Both the position numbers and the translations under genes were made by a program. Shown here piece by piece: positions 36,035 to 47,820 of a stretch of DNA of 64,000 nucleotides. How positions within the stretch are numbered: position 1 is the stretch's first letter; every line of letters starts with the position of its first letter. The stretch is from Adenanthera pavonina (taxonomy: Eukaryota; Streptophyta; Magnoliopsida; Fabales; Fabaceae), in assembly GCA_026686845.1 (NCBI GenBank), contig JAIVEN010000024.1, positions 12,263,501 to 12,327,500 of the forward strand. Direction: 5' to 3'. The notes under the pieces are model-generated. The model saw only the letters and a program-made list of their open reading frames with translations. It did not search any database and had not been told where the DNA came from.

Positions 36035-37429
36035 TTTTGAAAGGGGGTGATGATGAAAGTGGTGGAGGAGATGGATGATTAAGTAAAGTGGAGGGTATAA
36101 AAATGGAAGTAGCATGAAATTGCAGGTGGGATTAATTAAAGCCACTTTCAAAAGCGTGCTTCCGGAATTGACAGAGGTGGTTGGGGGGCGCTCTGTACGT
36201 CCTAACTGTTTATTACTGCAAACATGAAGTTAGTAAATTGTCCTGAGAATATAATAAAAAGTGGAATTACTATGGGCGCATGGAAGGAAACTGGTAAATC
36301 GAATGCTCTGCGTTATCATCTTCTATATGGTATATACTGGCTCCTGTCTCAGGTGTAGAGTTTTCATAGTCCAAAACAGACCATTAAATAATTTTTTTTT
36401 CTAAATACTTCTTATTAAGTATGTTAAATAAAAATAATATAATTTATTATTGAAAAATATATTTAATTGGGGATAAATTTATAAAATAAATAAAATTTGA
36501 GACAAATTTAATAAATTTAATAACTTTTCTTAATATGTGTGAAGTGATTAAAAGTGACTTATAGTATTTGAGATGGAGGGGTATTTGAAGAGAAAATAAT
36601 ATAAGAAATAGGGGAAATCATAGTTAAGGACCAGTTAAGAGAATTATAATGAAGAAAAAATTTTACCACATAAAAAGTAATAAAAATTGAAAGATCAAAT
36701 AGTAAAATTATTAAGTTAAGTGATACCGGATCTTATTTTACAATAAATTTGTAATTTTAGTCTCAAAATATTATTTCCCTTGAAAAAATATATGACCATG
36801 GAAAAAAGGATTATGGGGGTAGGATAAATCCAATTTTTTAGAATCTATTATTGTTTCAATTTTGATTCATAACCTAAGTAGCGCGAGTTACGAGCACATG
36901 TGTCAAATATGGTATATTATAATATGTATTAGATACGACATAATACAATACATAAAATATAATAGTTTTACAAATTTTAGGACATGAATGTGAAATATTT
37001 ATATATATAATATTATTTATATTATTATTTATATATATTATTAATAAATCAACTTATTAAAAAAAGATTAGTATTAATTATTTTAAAAATTATAATATAA
37101 ATATTAAAATAAATCATAAAATATTTATAATAATTTATAAATAAATTCAACATAGAAATATCTTTTGGAAATGAAAAATTGTAGAAATATTACATTTTTA
37201 GAAACATTTAAGAGGCTATTTTTTCTGTCTTACCTTAAAATTTTAAAATGCTCATATTTTACTGTCAAAATTTAAAGTAACGCAGATAAATATAAAATAG
37301 TACAGATAAATATGTATACATAAATATAATATGCGTAAGATATTATATTGTGCATAAGATATAGGTATTTCATAATTCAAAACATAACTTATGAGATTTA
37401 AAAAAAAATTGGGTGTGAAGTTTATTACT
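36035..37429. other. P450 upstream region and AT-rich spacer
   Basis: 36035-36350 is the likely 5' UTR and promoter of the minus-strand P450. A TTTTTATA stretch lies near 36099-36107 on the minus strand, but I cannot place a confident TATA box. The rest is AT-rich without recognisable features. Confidence 0.35.
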
Positions 37430-37690
37430 CCCTCCGATCCTAAATATAGGGATTTTCGTCCTAATCCTAAATATAAAATTATTTATAGTATATGAAGTAG
37501 TATTTATTATATATTTATAAAAAATATTCATATTTAATATATCTAAAGAGAAATAAAATAAATAAGAATAATTTTAAAAAATATTGAGATTTTTAAAAAA
37601 TTTGAGATAATTAATTAATTTTAATTAATTTTATATTAAAAATTAGATAAAATATTTTCTTATACACACTTTTAAATATGCAATAAATAT
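37430..37690. mobile_element. Stowaway-like MITE, family B, right end unclear
   Basis: It starts CTCCCTCCGATCCTAAATATAGG after TTA. Its interior TAGTATTTATTATATATTTATAAAAAATATTCATATTTAATATATCT is near-identical in order to the element at 41.7 kb. The opposite terminus could not be identified, so it may be truncated. Confidence 0.55.
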
Positions 37691-38182
37691 GTACTACTTT
37701 TCCAAGTATGAAGGATGATATTGACAAAATTGGAGTGTGATGGCGATGGTGAAATTGAATGCAGCCAACAACTTTTGGTTGGAGGTGAAATGATGAGAAC
37801 CGATGGTGTGGCTCACAGTTTAAGGAGTTAAATAAATGAAGGGAGGGAAATGGAGCAGAAACTGTGGAAGTCAATTTTGACTGAAGCCCATGTAATTGCT
37901 TTGTCATTATGTCTGTTAAGGTCAACACATCACACACAGTAGTTTTTCATTTTTATTTTCCCGTTCAATTTAGGAGTATCCTACCGCTAATAAGAATTAA
38001 TTTTTCCAGGATTCTTAGGATAGAAGATAGATTTATTTTATCTACTCTTCTATTTTTTATTATAAGTCACTTTTAACTAATTTATACATATCAAGAGAGG
38101 TGGTTAAACATAATTAAAATTTTTAAATTTTATGAAATTTATCATAAATTTTTAATATTACTCACATTAATTATAATTAAGA

Positions 38183-39650
38183 TTCAAAAACTAGACCGAA
38201 CCAATCGGTTTGATTGATTAGACTGGGAACCAATGTTAAGTCCGATTTGGTCATAAGATTTGATTGCCTGGCTTCAGAACCAGTGAAAAACAGGTCGAAC
38301 CGGTACAAAATTAATTGAATCAATTTCATTTTATTTTATGGGAAAATGAATCTTTTGGTCCTCAAACTTTTCATTCATTTAGAAATTAGTCTCTAAACTA
38401 ATTTTTCTTTTTATAAACTCCCTAATATATTGACCGTTACTGGGGTTAGTCCTTGGACTTTGAAATCATTTAGAAATAGATCCTTGAACATGTCAGATGG
38501 CAAGACAGAGTTATAACATTGTTGATTTGGCAAATGGTGATGCCACGTGTAAGACATGTGGACTAGAAAGTTACTTAAGTGTCTCAGATTAGGCTAATTG
38601 GCTGATGATGAAAGAAAAAAAAATTCAAAGGATAAAAAAAAAGAATGATTTAGGTACCCAAATAACCTTAAAAGAACCCAATTAGGTACCCAAGGAATTA
38701 CTCGACTAGGTACCCAAACTAATTAGGGTTGGAGGTCTACGTCAGTGGCAGTGCATTTGTAGTGATTGACGACAAGGGCGATGAGAAGGGGGTGCGAATC
38801 TTTGGTGATCGACAACAAAGGCGGCCGATTGTGCAAAGGGAGTGGACGGGAAAGCAAGGCTTCCTAAGTAAGGGATCAATGGCAATCATTGTTTCAACAT
38901 TTTCAACAAGCATAGATTCCAAATGCTTTCAGGTACTATAGTCATAAAATCTAAATTGAATGTGAATTCAAATATTAGTTATAACTCCAAATGATCATTA
39001 TGTTTTACACATGGCATCACCGTTTGCCAAATCAGCAATGTTATAACTCTATCTTGCCATCTGGCATGTTCATGGACCTATGTCTAAATGATTTCGAAGT
39101 TTAGGGATTAATCCTAGTAATAGTCAATACATTAGGGAGTTTGTAAAAAGAAAAATTAGTTTAGGGACTAATTTCTAAATGAATGAAAATTTCATGGACC
39201 AAAAGATTAATTTTCCCTTATTTTATTTTTAATTTTTTAAAAAATATTTAAATTTTTTTATTTTTAATTTTTAAGATAAAAAATATTGTTTTTAATACTA
39301 AGTAGTATTATTTTTTTTATAATTTTTTTTCTATATTATAACATTATATAAGCATTATTATGATACATAATTATTAATAATGATAAATTTATTTAACAAA
39401 TAATATGAAAATAGAATATTAATTGGCTATTTTGTATTTAAAATATAATTATAGTTAAATATTAACTTATTTATATTTTAATATAAGGTTATCAAACTTA
39501 TTGATAATATTTTTAATTTTATATATAATATAAAAAATTAAAAAAGTATTAAATTTATTACGATTGGCTTGATTCCGGCTGAACTCCCGTTAAACCATTA
39601 AATCTTGAAGCAGTGTCTTGACCAATTTAATGTCTGGTCTGATTTTTTGA
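38183..39650. mobile_element. CCGGTT-rich nonautonomous element, copy 2, split by a Pack-MULE-like insertion
   Basis: The left part 38183-38339 has the same GAACCGGTACAAAATT-type text as the 23.7-kb copy. The right part resumes at 39218 with ATATTG-TTTTAATACTAAGTAGTATTAT and the ATTATTATGATACATAAT core. The ends ATTCAAAAACTAGACC and (reverse complement) TTTCAAAAAATCAGACC form the TIR. Boundaries are accurate to about 5 bp. Confidence 0.7.
38340..39217. mobile_element. Pack-MULE-like element, 878 bp, about 217-bp TIRs, perfect 9-bp duplication
   Basis: The arms 38340-38556 and 39001-39217 align inverted almost throughout, starting GGGAAAAT-AATCTTTTGGTC. The flanks TTATTTTAT at 38331-38339 and 39218-39226 are identical, the 9-bp signature of Mutator-like elements. 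The middle (38640-38945) is much more GC-rich, unlike the AT-rich arms and surroundings, and is open in frames on both strands (38729-38941 + and 38737-38922 -). That suggests captured host coding DNA. A GCCACGTGT (G-box-like) word lies in the left arm at 38542-38550. No transposase. Confidence 0.85.
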
Positions 39651-40887
39651 AATTTAATTATAACCCATCTTATTTATGTTTTTCTTAATCTTTCTCTATC
39701 AAAACTTTTTAATGATGGGCAAACATAGAAAATAGCATTTCATACTCAAAAAATAACTTATATTATATATATATATATATAAATTCTTATAGAAAATATC
39801 TTATAATAAGAAATAGAGAGAATATTTTATAGGTTTATTGTATATATAATGACTAAGGATCCAACTTGTGACCGAAGTGCTTAAGTGACATATGTCGCCA
39901 CCACTCTCACCAAGTGAAGTCGTGTTTTGCCATGCCATATTAAAGGATCCTTTGCGAGCTTCAAATATAAAGGTGGGAAACAACACAGTTGGTCATAAAG
40001 TGAGTCGGGTAGGATCTTCCTTTTTTTTTTGTTTATTATATATATATATATATTTGAAATTTTATTATGCAGATCAAATCGCATATCTCATTTTATATTT
40101 TTTTAAATAGATATAAATTTTGAAGTTGAAATTTAAATTCTTATAATATACATTAAAACTCTTAAACATTAAACATAAAATATCCTTTAAAATTTAAATT
40201 CAACCATTATTTCCTTCATCTTATTTTATCTGTCACTTATAAAATTATTGAATAAAATTATTAAATAATCTAAATTATAATATGATCCAATAATATTTTA
40301 TCAAAATATTCTTGATATAAATACTAAAATATGACTTACACTCTACTTGTTAATAAAAATTAAAAGAGTAAAAAATAATTAATATTTTATTGATAATATA
40401 AAATAATAAATGATTTGAAATATTTAATTTTTTTTAAAATAAGTATGTAATTGAACATTTTAACGTAAGATATAAATTTTTTTCAAATTCTTTTTTTTGG
40501 CATGAAAATTTTCTTCAAATTCAAACATCAATAAAGGTCAAATTAAATTAGAGGTGGGAAGTTGAGCTAACTCAACTAATCACGTGTTGTCCTCAAAGTG
40601 ACTCAGGATGGGCTAATCCATTTTTTATGGGTTAAAATTTTACGCAACTCAGTCTTTTTTTTCCCCCCTCAAAGTAAAACAATGAGTTAAGTGAGCCAAC
40701 TCATACCTGATATTCGGACCACTATTCACAAGCTTAAATACTGTGTGTTGCTGGACTGCAGAATTGTTCATCAAAAGCAAGGTGAACTGGTAGCAGGATC
40801 AGGAGAGAGTTCTTTATTTTTTAAAAAATTTAAAAATTCATAAAAATAAGAAAATAAAAAAATAAAAAAATTCCAATTTTATCTTGC
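39651..40887. other. AT-rich spacer with TA microsatellites
   Basis: TA runs lie at about 39762-39780 and 40038-40052. Around 40560-40700, GAGTTGAGCTAACTCAAC and TTAAGTGAGCCAACTCA words suggest a decayed element. No gene is seen. Confidence 0.4.
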
Positions 40888-41240
40888 AAAAATGACAGTT
40901 AAATATTGTGAAAGGAAGTTAATTAAAAAAATACCTACAGCTTGCCAAAGTTCCAACAAATATTAAGGTATCAAATTGAAATTAATTTGTGCTAGAAAAT
41001 GTCAATTTTGCTGATAGGTCAAAGTTAGAAATGTGTGGGAATATGTTGGGAATAGTTGAGAATTAATTTGAAAACAGCCAATAGATGAGGATTAGTTGAA
41101 AATAGGAGAACAAAGGTAAAATTGATATTTCTCATCATAAATTAATTCCAGTTTGATACTTTTATATTATTGGGAATTTTACAAATTGTAGGTATATTTT
41201 GAAATTATCTTCCTTACACAATATTTAACGGTCATTTTTT
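40888..41240. mobile_element. Foldback-type element, 353 bp, arms of about 127 bp
   Basis: The left arm 40888-41013 (AAATGACAGTTAAATATTGTG...TACCTACAGCTTG...GTATCAAATTGAAATTAATTT) matches the reverse complement of 41113-41240 along its full length with scattered mismatches. A 100-bp middle separates them. The interior is noncoding. I could not settle the target-site duplication. Confidence 0.8.
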
Positions 41241-41374
41241 CCTTTCATCTTTTATTTTGAATACAATTTCATAACCCTCCCTCCCTCTCTCCCTCCCTCT
41301 CTCAATAAGTATCTCTGATGGCAATGTCCAAACAATGCCCATGTCTACTGTATACAGAAAGTACATTTGACCTT

Positions 41375-41487
41375 TTTTTTTATGGAATAAAGAGGCAGAG
41401 CCCGAAAATAAAACACACTAATTACAAAGTGGGGATACAAATCCCAGCGAGGTCAACAGAAGTCACAGCCTGGAGACACACTGGAAT
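41375..41487 (-). mobile_element. 5'-truncated LINE 3' end with 14-bp target-site duplication
   Basis: A 113-bp insert begins with a T run (the A tail on the minus strand) and is bracketed by GTACATTTGACCTT at 41361-41374 and 41488-41501. The minus-strand text TTGTATCCCCACTTTGTAAT and TTCGGGCTCTGCCTCTTT before the tail resembles a plant LINE 3' UTR, different from the 12.4-kb one. Confidence 0.85.
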
Positions 41488-41649
41488 GTACATTTGACCT
41501 TAATCCTCAAACTTTGGTCATATGCAAGGATCTACAAATTCCATTTGGCAATAAGTAATATCTTCATCAAACCTATCCTTGTTGCCTGCTCCAGGAATAG
41601 TGTTTATGGTTATGCCAAATCTTCAATCAATCAATACACGTTCAAGTTT

Positions 41650-41883
41650 TGTTTTAATTCTAAATATAGAACCTTTTAAAGTATATAAGGTAGTATTTAT
41701 TATACATTTTTAAAAAAATGTTCATATTTAATATATCTCAGAAATAGAGAAAAAGAGATTAAATAATGATAATTTTGAAAAAAATGTTATGATTTTCAAA
41801 GAAATCGAGATAGTTAATTAACTTTAACTCTTATTCTTAATTATTATGATTTGATTAAAAGGGTTATTAAGGACCAGAGGGAG
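41650..41883. mobile_element. Stowaway-like MITE, family B
   Basis: The right end reads GGACCAGAGGGAG followed by TA (41884-41885). The left end has TTCTAAATATAGAACC near 41658, with no exact boundary. The interior aligns with the 37.4-kb element. Confidence 0.6.
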
Positions 41884-42524
41884 TATTTCTTAAGGATATT
41901 TACACACAGTTGATTCTTAATATATAAATATACATAATAAAACTAGAAAAACCTCCCCCACTTAGATGGATAATGAAAATTAAAAGACTGTACACATTTA
42001 TAAAAATAAATGTTATGATTACTTACAGTAGAATAATAGTATCTGAAGATTCAACTTTTATCTCATATATATATATTGACTTAAAGTAAATTGTAGTATT
42101 ATCTACAAGTTGTAAATGGTATGGAACATTTTTTAAACTTTGTTAATACATGAAAATTATGTATGATTGCAATTCACTTGTTTGGAAACAAAGGGGGCAA
42201 TTCACTCTTTTCAATTTGGTTTGAAATTAATTTGGCTCATGCAATTTATATTTGACTTTTTTTCTTAATTTTATGAAAAAAAAAATGAAATAAATATTGA
42301 GGCAATGAAAATTGTTTATGCTAAAAATGTATTTTATTTTTGAATCTTTTTATATTTCTTTAAATTTCAATTGAAATTTATAAAGTTATTACTGAAATTA
42401 ATCTAAAACTTAAAAAATTAAATTTTTCTTATATTTTTCGGTATTCTTTGAAGGACGCCAATACTAAAAGCAGGATAACCAAGTGTGATAGTAAATATTA
42501 ATATAGTTGGCAAAAACAAAAAAG

Positions 42525-42926
42525 TGTTAACAAAAGATGATGATAGGGCGTACCTTTTTCTACAGCAACCTTAATGAATATAAGAATGCTCATACGGTGT
42601 AAACTAGATCATCATAGTTGGGACTTAACCTCTATCCACACCAAATAACATCTTACACACACTTAAAGAGAGTATAGAGAAAATAGGGAAATAACTTTAA
42701 AAAGTTGTGTATTTCCAAGGTTTTGAGCTCCTCTATTTATAGGTGGAAAATGTATCTTTTCCAATCTCCACATTTATAAGCTAGATTTGATTCATTATCA
42801 AATCATAATAATAAAGGGGAATATGCTCATATTATTCCCTCATTCCCTTATAAATATCCAAAAAGATAATGGGTTTTGGTAAAAAGAAATTGACCAATTA
42901 AAAGCGAATTTTAAATAAGTCCAATA
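42525..42926 (-). repeat. 3' LTR of the Copia-type element
   Basis: 402 bp, collinear with the 44118-44521 LTR over its full length with many substitutions, which indicates an old insertion. Its first dinucleotide is TA instead of TG. Confidence 0.9.
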
Positions 42927-43541
42927 TTTCCCACTTACACTTGATGGGTCAACCATCATATGCATTTTTCTCTTCTTTCATACTTGATGTTTTGGCATGA
43001 CTCTATGGGCTTGATGTCTCCATTTGATGAACTTGCACTAAAAATGCCATTATAGGACTAGCACAAGAGTACATCTTATTATTATATATACATATTTTAG
43101 TTTTATTAATTGTCTCGAATACCCTAAAGTTATCCATATACATTCCTTTTATAGCATGTGTAATCCTTCATGAATTGCTTATAACTCAGACTGCCTACTC
43201 ATATATGTTGATGCTAAGCATATGAGTAGGTAGTCTAAGTTATAAGGAACTCATGAGGAATTAGACATGCTATAAAGAAAATGTGTATGGGTAACTCTAT
43301 AGCGTCTGAGATAATAAATAAAACTATAATATGCATATATAATAATAAGATGTACTCTTGTACTGGACAGGATTTCTAGTGCAAGATCATTAAATGGAGA
43401 TGTCAAGCCCATGTGATTACACCAGAACACCAAGTATGAAAGAAGAGGGAAATACATATAATGGTTGACCCATCAAGTACAAGTAAGAGATATTGGAATT
43501 ATCTAAAGTCTTCCCTTGACAAGTCAATTCCTTTTTCTTTT
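42880..43541. repeat. Large inverted repeat (long hairpin) inside the Copia-type element
   Basis: The left arm 42880-43204 and right arm 43220-43541 are reverse complements over about 320 bp, separated by a 15-nt loop (43205-43219). The match includes CTTGATGGGTCAACCAT, GGGCTTGA-TCTCCATTT, AAGAGTACATCTTATTATTATATAT and TTTATAGCATGT. The outer part of the right arm carries an inverted copy of the polypurine tract and the first 50 bp or so of the LTR. Confidence 0.9.
42927..42938 (-). other. Polypurine tract before the 3' LTR
   Basis: GTAAGTGGGAAA directly precedes the 3' LTR start (TATTGG) on the minus strand. A second copy, AAGTAAGAGA followed by TATTGG, occurs in the opposite orientation at 43481-43496. 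Confidence 0.75.
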
Positions 43542-43550
43542 TAATCTAAC

Positions 43551-43593
43551 CTGAAACGCAATGTTTCACCAAGTGAAACACAATGTTTCAGGT
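43551..43593. repeat. Imperfect palindrome
   Basis: CCTGAAAC...GTTTCAC CAAG GTGAAAC...GTTTCAGG has arms of 20 bp with central mismatches. It lies in a GC-richer 560-bp segment (43542-44104) of the Copia-type element that belongs to neither the LTR nor the hairpin. The origin of that segment is unknown. Confidence 0.6.
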
Positions 43594-44104
43594 GATGAGG
43601 TAGGAGACATCGTTGGTCAAAACGACCTATTGTCCATGCAAGTGACCCAAACGACTTGTCATTTAGGTCATCTTCAACCTTCAGTCGAGTCGCTTTGATC
43701 TAGTTGGTACTCAGTGGTGGATCCACAAACCTGCCTTCGTTTGATGCCTATTTCTCACTTTTTTGACACCCATTCGCTACATTTCTGGTGTCATTGGACT
43801 CTCTTTATTTTCTACAACCTCGTGCCCTCAGTTTGCTCCAAAAACATGTTTTTTTATGAACCCTTTTTTATTATGGTTTTGATTCTTTTTGGTTTCAAGA
43901 ATTTTAATGTTTTCAAGGTTATTTCAATATACTCAGATCTTAAAATCAGTTTAGAAACAGTAATCTCAAAGAAAAAACTAACCAGAAACAAATAAAAAAC
44001 AAAGAAGCCAAAAAAAAAATGTAGACGCATATTTATATATGTGTATGACACAAAGGAAAACACATGCTACTGGATGAGGGAAAAAAAGCCCTAAGATCAT
44101 AGCA

Positions 44105-44116
44105 GCTTTGATACCA
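44105..44116 (-). other. Primer-binding site (initiator-Met tRNA type)
   Basis: TGGTATCAAAGC lies one base after the 5' LTR. The usual plant Copia site is TGGTATCAGAGC, so there is one mismatch. This fixes the orientation as minus strand. Confidence 0.88.
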
Positions 44117-44117
44117 T

Positions 44118-44521
44118 TGTTAACAAAAGGTGAGGATAGAGTGTACATTTTTCTTTAGCAACCCTAATGAATATAAGAACGCTCATATGGTATATATTAG
44201 AACACTAGAGTTTGAACCTAACTTATATCCATATCAGATAATACCTCACACATACTCATAAAGAATATAGAGAAGATAGGGAGATAGCTCATAAAAGTTG
44301 TGTTTTTTAGCTTTCAATCTTCTCTATTTATAAGTAGAAAAATGTATCTTGTTTAATCTCTATATTTATAAATTAGATTTCATTAACTATCAAATCATAA
44401 TAATAAAGGAGAATATACTTAGATTATTCTCTTGTTCCCTCACAAATATCCAAAAAGGTAATGATTGGCTTTGGTAAAAAGGAATTGACCCATTAAGGGC
44501 AGTCTTGAGATAAGTCCAACA
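44118..44521 (-). repeat. 5' LTR of the Copia-type element
   Basis: 404 bp, TGTTGG...TTAACA on the minus strand. It has a TATA-box-like TTATAAATAGAGA at 44333-44321 that could start transcription of the element. Confidence 0.9.
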
Positions 44522-45007
44522 AAAAGTAAATATTATTGTTATGAAGAATAATTTAAATGTGTTATAACATTTGGATTTCGATTTTTCAATGTTTAACATG
44601 AGCATAATAGCAATAATTTTGACATTTCATATTTATTTGATGATATTAATTATTTTTTATTTAAAAATATAGATCGTAAGATAAAAGAGTGTCTATTAGC
44701 TTGTTTCAAACAAACATATTTAGTTAAACTTAAAAAAGTTATTTTCATCTTACATTTTTTTAAAAAAATAAAAAATATAAAATAAAATATATATGATTAG
44801 AATTAAATAAAAAATAATTTTAATCTATTTAACTTAAATAACTTATTCAAATTAAACGGTCGATAATGTTAGAATGGGGTTTGATCATAACTTAATCAAA
44901 ATTAGTCACAATTTAAAATGATAACCGGATAGCATACAGTTATTACAAAATGAAAAGACAATGGATGATGTTAATGCACAAGATTATATAGTGATTGATT
45001 AGAATAA

Positions 45008-45548
45008 TAAAATTTTCTATATTTTAGTAGCTAGTGCCAATTATAGTAGTATACACCAGCACAACTACAAGGAAAAGAAAAATCCTTGGGATGTCAAATC
45101 AAACGAACTTGATAAATCAAAAGGTAGGAAGTAGAATTTTACCAAAAAAAAAAAAGTAGGAAGTAGAAGTAGAGTAATGAGACAAGCTATATTTGAAAGA
45201 TAATAAATGTCTTGTTTAATTAATTTTTTTTTGGCCAAAGTCTTGTTAAATTAAATTAAAATAATATAAAAGAGGGTTAAAAATATGATAACCCATAAGA
45301 TCATATGATGAGTATTATAGAATTAAAAAATTTTCTATATTTTAGTAGAAAGTGCCAATTATATATATTAACTTGTAAATACTGTAACTTCTTAAAAATT
45401 TCAATATATACTTATATGTTCATACGTAACATAAAAAAAATCCTTGGTATGCCAAACTAACTTCATAAATCAAAAGTAGGAGGTAGTAATGAGAGAAGCT
45501 ATATTTGAAAGATAATAAATGTCTTATTAAATTAAATTAGATTAACCA
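45008..45548. repeat. Direct duplication of about 230-250 bp
   Basis: Copies at 45008-45257 and 45320-45548 share TTTTCTATATTTTAGTAG, AGTGCCAATTATA, AAAAATCCTTGG-ATG and GCTATATTTGAAAGATAATAAATGTCTT in the same order. Indels separate them. No ORF. Confidence 0.75.
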
Positions 45549-45565
45549 AAAATAGGGTTAGAATA

Positions 45566-45827
45566 CTCCATCTGATTCATATTATAAAATATTTTATATC
45601 AAATATATGTATATTAAGAAAATTATTTTTTATTTAAAATTTATAAAAAAAGTATTAACATTTTTTATTTTATTTTTATTAAATATACTTCATTATCACT
45701 TCTTCATCTAAAATAAAGAGCAGAAAAAAAATTAAAAATGAATAAAATAAAAAAAAATATCTTATAGCTTATATTTTGAACTAAAAATTTATAATATAAA
45801 ATACCTAATAATATAAATTGGAGGGAG
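45566..45827. mobile_element. Stowaway-like MITE, family A, copy 3
   Basis: The ends CTCCATCTGATTCATATTAT and (reverse complement) CTCCCTCCAATTTATATTAT are flanked by TA (45564-45565 and 45828-45829). The size and terminal sequence match the 18.7- and 26.3-kb copies. Confidence 0.85.
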
Positions 45828-47820
45828 TATGCTATATATCTACAATAGTTAAGTCCAAATTAAAGGACCTACAAAGTCGGCAATACTTTATTAACGATGG
45901 GGATGGAGGGATGGCATATCTAAGGAAGCAAACCAAACAGGTTGGGGAATGCCCATAGGCCCCCCAGTCCCAATCTGTCTGCTCTTATATTGACACTTTT
46001 AATTAGCTATCCTACTTACACTTGAACCCTTTCTGTACTTCATAAAATTTTGAAATTTTTAAGACCTATTATTTACCGACAAAATTTAAAAAAGAAAAAT
46101 CCTATTTTGCCTGATCCAAAAATGCCAATATAAAAGGATTTAAATTAATCCTTAAAATGGACCACGGCTGTTGGATTGATTTGATTAATTTTAGTGTGGA
46201 TTAGTATTAATTCATTATTAAGATATTTACAAATTGAATTGAATAATCAATTTTGTTTTGAATACTATGTTTAGAATGAATTGAGTCCTTGTAAATTAAA
46301 GGTAATATGTGACATGTTAGACTACATTACATACTCGTTCGTTGGGTAGATATGACATCCCATTTTGTAGACAAATAAATATATATGTACGTATATATAT
46401 ATATATATATATATTCATATTCATTTTGAAGAAAGAGATTGGTTTTTGCTTATTGATTAAGGGATATTCTTTGATTTTTTTTTTAAAAAAGAATATATAT
46501 TACAACTATTTGATATTTGACTATAATCTAAATTTTTGCTTCATCAAATTTCATATGGAAAATAATCCTCTTAACATAATTTTTCTTTTTTCATTAAAAA
46601 TGTTTAAATTTAAGACATTACTTAAAGAATATTAAATTGATTTTTCTCAACTTAACACATTACGTCATTTTGATAAAATTAAATTTGTTTACATGCAAGT
46701 ATGTAAACTTAGAACCAAACACACTCTTAATCCTCAATGAAATTGAGAGTGATAAACTACCTACTAACTTTCTAATAGAATAAGCATTGAGGATTTTCTG
46801 GGTTTTTTATCACAATTTTTATATTTTAGGCTTAAATTATTTTGTCCGAGATAGAACCACATTAATTAAATGCTCGTGAGCTGTCATAAGTAACCGTGAC
46901 AGGTTACCAACTTGCAACGAAAGACCGTATTTGTATCAACGAGGCTTCCAAATGAACCATAGAGATCCTTTTAAGGTTTTTATTCTAAAATTTAACAATA
47001 AAAATATTTAAATAAATTGGATCTCTCAATTAACCCAGTTTATCACCAAAATTTGATTCATCAACGGTTTTTGGGTTACCCAAAAAGTTTCAACTGCCAA
47101 AATTTGAAATCTAACCCCCCCAGCTTATCCAAAAGCTAACTACTTATAAAAATAGTAAAAGACAATTTTGAAGAAGAAAAGTAATTTTCACGTCATTATT
47201 CTAAAAAATAAAAGAGTTGTTGAATTGTAATTACAATAATTAAAATTAATAGACGTTATAAAAAGTGTTCCTTTTCTATAAAAATACCAAATAATAACCA
47301 AAAGTTGGGTCTGAGGATAAAGTCCTAGGTCTAATGGCAACAAAGTCTAGCCTATAGCTAAGAGTTGTTAGATTTAGTTTAATACATTTTTTTATTTTTC
47401 TAATTTTATATTGCAATTGAAAAAAAATGAATTTGAAATCCTAGTAAAAGCTAGAATATCTCTAATTTTAACAAAACAAAACAATAATAAAAGTCTCAAG
47501 ACCAAATGCATGAATTGTTAGAAAAATATAATAGAAAATAATAAGGTAATAGGCTTTTGAGGCATGACAAATCACTTTTTTTCAAAAATTGATTGTCTGA
47601 TTATAGTGGGTGTCACATCCAAATATCTTTTAGGATAAAATAAAGGCTTTTGAAATACAAGAATAAAAACTTTATCTTAGATTAGCATAACCCCTTTGCA
47701 TTGGAATAAAGGAATTTATATATTATGAATGAACACATTCAAAGACACCTCTTCAAATAATTCATGAAACATATAAAGGGTGATGAATTCTTTCATGTCT
47801 AGATTCAAGTCATTAATAAC
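45828..47820. other. AT-rich spacer
   Basis: Contains a TA microsatellite (about 46388-46412) and a short palindrome GTAACC-gtgaca-GGTTAC near 46891. A GC-richer patch near 47310-47370 resembles a degenerate SINE head, but no A/B box pair is clear. No gene is seen. Confidence 0.4.

Larger units (their letters stand above)
42525..44521 (-). mobile_element. Copia-type LTR element without gag/pol, 1997 bp, perfect 5-bp duplication, internal inverted duplication
   Basis: Two direct repeats of about 400 bp (42525-42926 and 44118-44521) are LTRs on the minus strand. They start TGTTGGACTTAT (TATTGG in the 3' copy) and end TTTTGTTAACA. Both contain TATAAATAGAG promoter words (44333-44321 and 42741-42733). 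The flanks are AAAAG at 42520-42524 and 44522-44526. A primer-binding site and a polypurine tract are present. The internal 1.19 kb encodes no gag or pol domain, so this is a nonautonomous (LARD/TRIM-like) element. About half of the interior is a palindrome built from the element's own 3' end. Confidence 0.92.

Noticed and set aside
36035..36151. Upstream in-frame extension of the P450 (39 extra residues)
   Set aside because: The extension is His/Leu/Pro low complexity before the usual CYP77A N-terminus, so the downstream ATG was chosen.
43714..44063. ORFs on both strands inside the Copia-type element as gag/pol remnants
   Set aside because: No zinc knuckle, protease, integrase or reverse-transcriptase motif could be recognised in any frame.
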